Assembly: GCA_913062735.1 (NCBI GenBank)
Contig: CAJXWI010000124.1
Location: 1 to 7,242, forward strand
Direction of reading: 5' to 3'
Source: an uncultured Arcobacter sp.
Lineage (GTDB): Bacteria > Campylobacterota > Campylobacteria > Campylobacterales > Arcobacteraceae
Length of the DNA stretch: 7,242 nt
Positions 6,023 to 7,242 of the stretch are shown here, one piece after another. Positions within the stretch are counted from its first letter, which is position 1. The number at the start of each line of letters is the position of its first letter. The notes below the pieces were generated by a model that saw nothing but the letters and a program-made list of their open reading frames with translations, ran no database searches and was not told where the DNA came from. Both the position numbers and the translations under genes were made by a program.

Positions 6023-6079
6023 ACAAATGTTCACTTTTATGAAGAACTAGGTGTTCATTCAGAACCTGAAATACCCTAA
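6023..6079 (+). pseudogene. Possible remnant of an acetyltransferase-like C-terminus
   Basis: Just after the MarR gene, in the +1 frame, bases 6023-6079 encode TNVHFYEELGVHSEPEIP and a stop, with a stop codon immediately before. FYEELG resembles the FYEKLGF motif near the end of GNAT domains (and of some glyoxalase-like domains), and it lies where fused MarR-GNAT proteins carry their acetyltransferase. No start codon or ribosome binding site is present. At 18 codons it may be chance. Confidence 0.2.
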
Positions 6080-6096
6080 AATGCTTTATTCTTTTT

Positions 6097-6855
6097 TTAA
6101 TTCTTTTTAATTTTATTTACTGTTAGGGATTCTTGGGATTTATTAATTAAAAAATCGATTTCACTTGCATTCTTAGCAGAAATACTAGCAAAGCCAAAAC
6201 TTACTCTCACAATATTACTATGAATGGAATTATCATGAGATAAAGCCAAACTATCAACTGCATCTTTACATTTTTGCGCAATCAGTCGTGCATGTTTTGT
6301 ATTAGGTAAAAGAACGTAAAAAACATCTGCTTTAATTCTAAATACTATATCAGCAGGACGTGAGCACTGTTTATTTAAGCAGTTTGCAATTTTGCGAAGG
6401 CAAGAGTCTGCTTCTTTTTTTCCATACAATTCATTATATGCTTTAAATTCATTCACATCAATTATAATAAGTGAGATAGCCAATTCATCTCGTATTGCAC
6501 GTTTATATTCTTCATCAAAACGTAAATCGAAATATTCCTTATTATATTGTTTCGTTAGGGGATCGAGTATGCTTATACTTTTCAAGGCTTCGTCTTGCAA
6601 AAATAATTTAGACAACTTATTTTTGGTATTAAATTCCAAGGGAAAACGGCTTAACTTGTAAAAACTCAACATCAAAGTAATAATGATAAATAACAAAGAT
6701 AAAAAAATAATCTTAAACAAAAAACTATTTTTAAATTGCATAAAACTATCATACATAACAAAGGTATCATTCATTAAGATAAAAACCATAACAAGATAAA
6801 AAACAATTACACAAAAGATAAAATAGCTTTGAACCTTGAATTTATTGGCAGACAT
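6097..6855 (-). CDS. Membrane-anchored degenerate GGDEF-domain protein (paralogue 2)
   Basis: 252 residues from the preferred start. Two predicted membrane helices (about 9-28 and 46-66) flank a short external loop, then a cytoplasmic GGDEF-like domain from about 96. DPLTKQYNKEYF (98-109), IIDVNEFKAYNELYG (131-145) and YVLLPNT (180-186) define the fold. The signature is KADVF (175-179) instead of GGDEF, so cyclase activity is unlikely. RxxD (Arg166, Asp169) is kept at the canonical five-residue spacing. It is less eroded than paralogue 1: DPLT, the first metal-site aspartate (133) and Asp150 remain. The start at 6853-6855 has AAGAG five bases upstream and aligns with paralogue 1; a longer frame from 6906 adds 17 residues but has no ribosome binding site. 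It is convergent with the MarR gene, 90 bases apart. Confidence 0.85.
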   Translation of the reverse strand: MSANKFKVQSYFIFCVIVFYLVMVFILMNDTFVMYDSFMQFKNSFLFKIIFLSLLFIIITLMLSFYKLSRFPLEFNTKNKLSKLFLQDEALKSISILDPLTKQYNKEYFDLRFDEEYKRAIRDELAISLIIIDVNEFKAYNELYGKKEADSCLRKIANCLNKQCSRPADIVFRIKADVFYVLLPNTKHARLIAQKCKDAVDSLALSHDNSIHSNIVRVSFGFASISAKNASEIDFLINKSQESLTVNKIKKN

Positions 6856-6876
6856 ACATACTCTTTTTAGATTTGA

Positions 6877-6882
6877 TTTATA
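6877..6882 (-). promoter_or_regulatory. Possible -10 box of GGDEF-like paralogue 2
   Basis: TATAAA preceded by TTG on the minus strand lies 21 bases before the preferred start. The surrounding DNA is so AT-rich that similar hexamers are frequent, and no -35 is evident. If real, it excludes the longer start at 6906. Confidence 0.3.
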
Positions 6883-7014
6883 CAATAATACAATTATTAA
6901 TATCATTATTTGATTAATTAATAACGTATAATCTAATTATTTTTAATAATAAGCCTTTTGTTTACATATCCTTTGTTATTTTTATATTACAAATAAAAAA
7001 TTTGTATTACATTA

Positions 7015-7242
7015 TTAAATCAATAAAAAACTTTTTGTTTCTAATTTGTTTCCATTAAGAATAATACTTAAAAAATGTTCCCCTTTATAATATTCTCTAG
7101 TCGTGATTTTTTTAAAAGAGTATTTTTTAAATCTCATTTGAAAAAAACTTACCTTTTTAGTTTTAAAAATCTTATGTAGGTTATGATAAAATTTATAGTT
7201 TATTTTATTTGGAGAGATAAGATAAATAAATTTTTTCTTATT
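7015..7242 (-). pseudogene. Truncated ThiE-like (thiamine phosphate synthase) fragment, N-terminus beyond the window
   Basis: A minus-strand frame stays open for 75 codons from the window edge to TAA at 7015-7017. Its first visible residues, KKKFIYLISPNKI, then KTKKVSFFQMRFKKYS (27-42), resemble the start of ThiE: the first strand (YLIT-like), and the QxRxK motif (Gln35, Arg37, Lys39) that binds the pyrophosphate of the pyrimidine substrate. A later SIILNGNKL (59-67) may correspond to the IIND segment. ThiE is about 200 residues, yet this frame stops shortly after, and the other two frames close quickly too, with no DGVHLG motif visible. It is therefore probably a decayed or truncated copy. 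Only a few N-terminal residues should be missing. Homology is by eye and moderate. Confidence 0.45.

Noticed and set aside
6856..6906. Longer start for GGDEF paralogue 2, adding 17 residues.
   Set aside because: No ribosome binding site upstream of 6906, the added residues have no counterpart in paralogue 1, and the start at 6855 has AAGAG at good spacing.
6985..7011. Direct repeat TATTACA twice, 20 bases apart, flanking a 6-bp inverted repeat.
   Set aside because: Very AT-rich and short; chance occurrence is likely and no promoter is placed to use it.
7182..7242. A plus-strand gene start at the right edge: TATGAT -10, GGAGA, then ATA AAT AAA TTT (like MNKF with ATA instead of ATG).
   Set aside because: No standard start codon; ATA starts are very rare, and the minus-strand ThiE-like frame explains the same bases better.
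1..7242. Searched for CRISPR repeats, tRNA/rRNA genes, transposase genes or insertion-sequence ends.
   Set aside because: No regularly spaced repeats, no tRNA-like cloverleaf or rRNA-like sequence, and no transposase motifs were seen.

Overview
The window is AT-rich, chromosomal-looking DNA, most likely from the Arcobacter group of the Campylobacterota. This rests on the overall base composition, a CiaB-family protein (a family typical of Campylobacter and Arcobacter) and the style of the promoters. The assignment is inference from gene content, not a database match. Six complete protein genes are supported (DoxX-like, CiaB, two degenerate GGDEF proteins, LysE-type exporter, GNAT acetyltransferase, MarR regulator makes seven in all), plus the 5' part of htpG and one probable gene fragment at the right edge. 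No rRNA, tRNA, CRISPR array or insertion sequence is visible.

Layout. 1-422 (minus) is the start of htpG (Hsp90), cut by the window edge. Its upstream region holds a CIRCE-like HrcA operator next to a -10 box, and a perfect 18-bp inverted repeat that would form a hairpin in the htpG leader. 626-1027 (plus) is a small DoxX-like membrane protein. 1146-3044 (plus) is CiaB, here with a visible zinc-metallopeptidase-type HEFGH motif. It converges on 3066-3836 (minus), a membrane-anchored GGDEF-like protein; an 11-bp hairpin between them probably terminates both. 4033-4659 (minus) is a LysE/RhtB exporter. It is divergent from a plus-strand two-gene operon at 4975-6006: a PaiA-like GNAT acetyltransferase followed by a MarR-family regulator. 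A near-perfect 18-bp palindrome over the operon's -35 region is a good candidate for the MarR operator. 6097-6855 (minus) is a second GGDEF-like protein, paralogous to the first. 7015-7242 (minus) looks like a truncated relative of thiamine phosphate synthase (ThiE).

How the parts may work together. The two GGDEF-like proteins share two membrane helices, a similar short external loop, and a cytoplasmic GGDEF domain whose active-site signature is destroyed (KDDTF and KADVF) while the RxxD inhibitory-site motif is kept at the correct spacing. They look like c-di-GMP receptors or other non-catalytic signalling proteins rather than cyclases. They flank the exporter/acetyltransferase/regulator block, which suggests a tandem duplication later separated by that block. 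The acetyltransferase-MarR pair resembles known fused MarR-GNAT proteins but is encoded as two genes in reverse order. The exporter facing it may belong to the same response (small amine or amino-acid detoxification), but this is only inferred from proximity.
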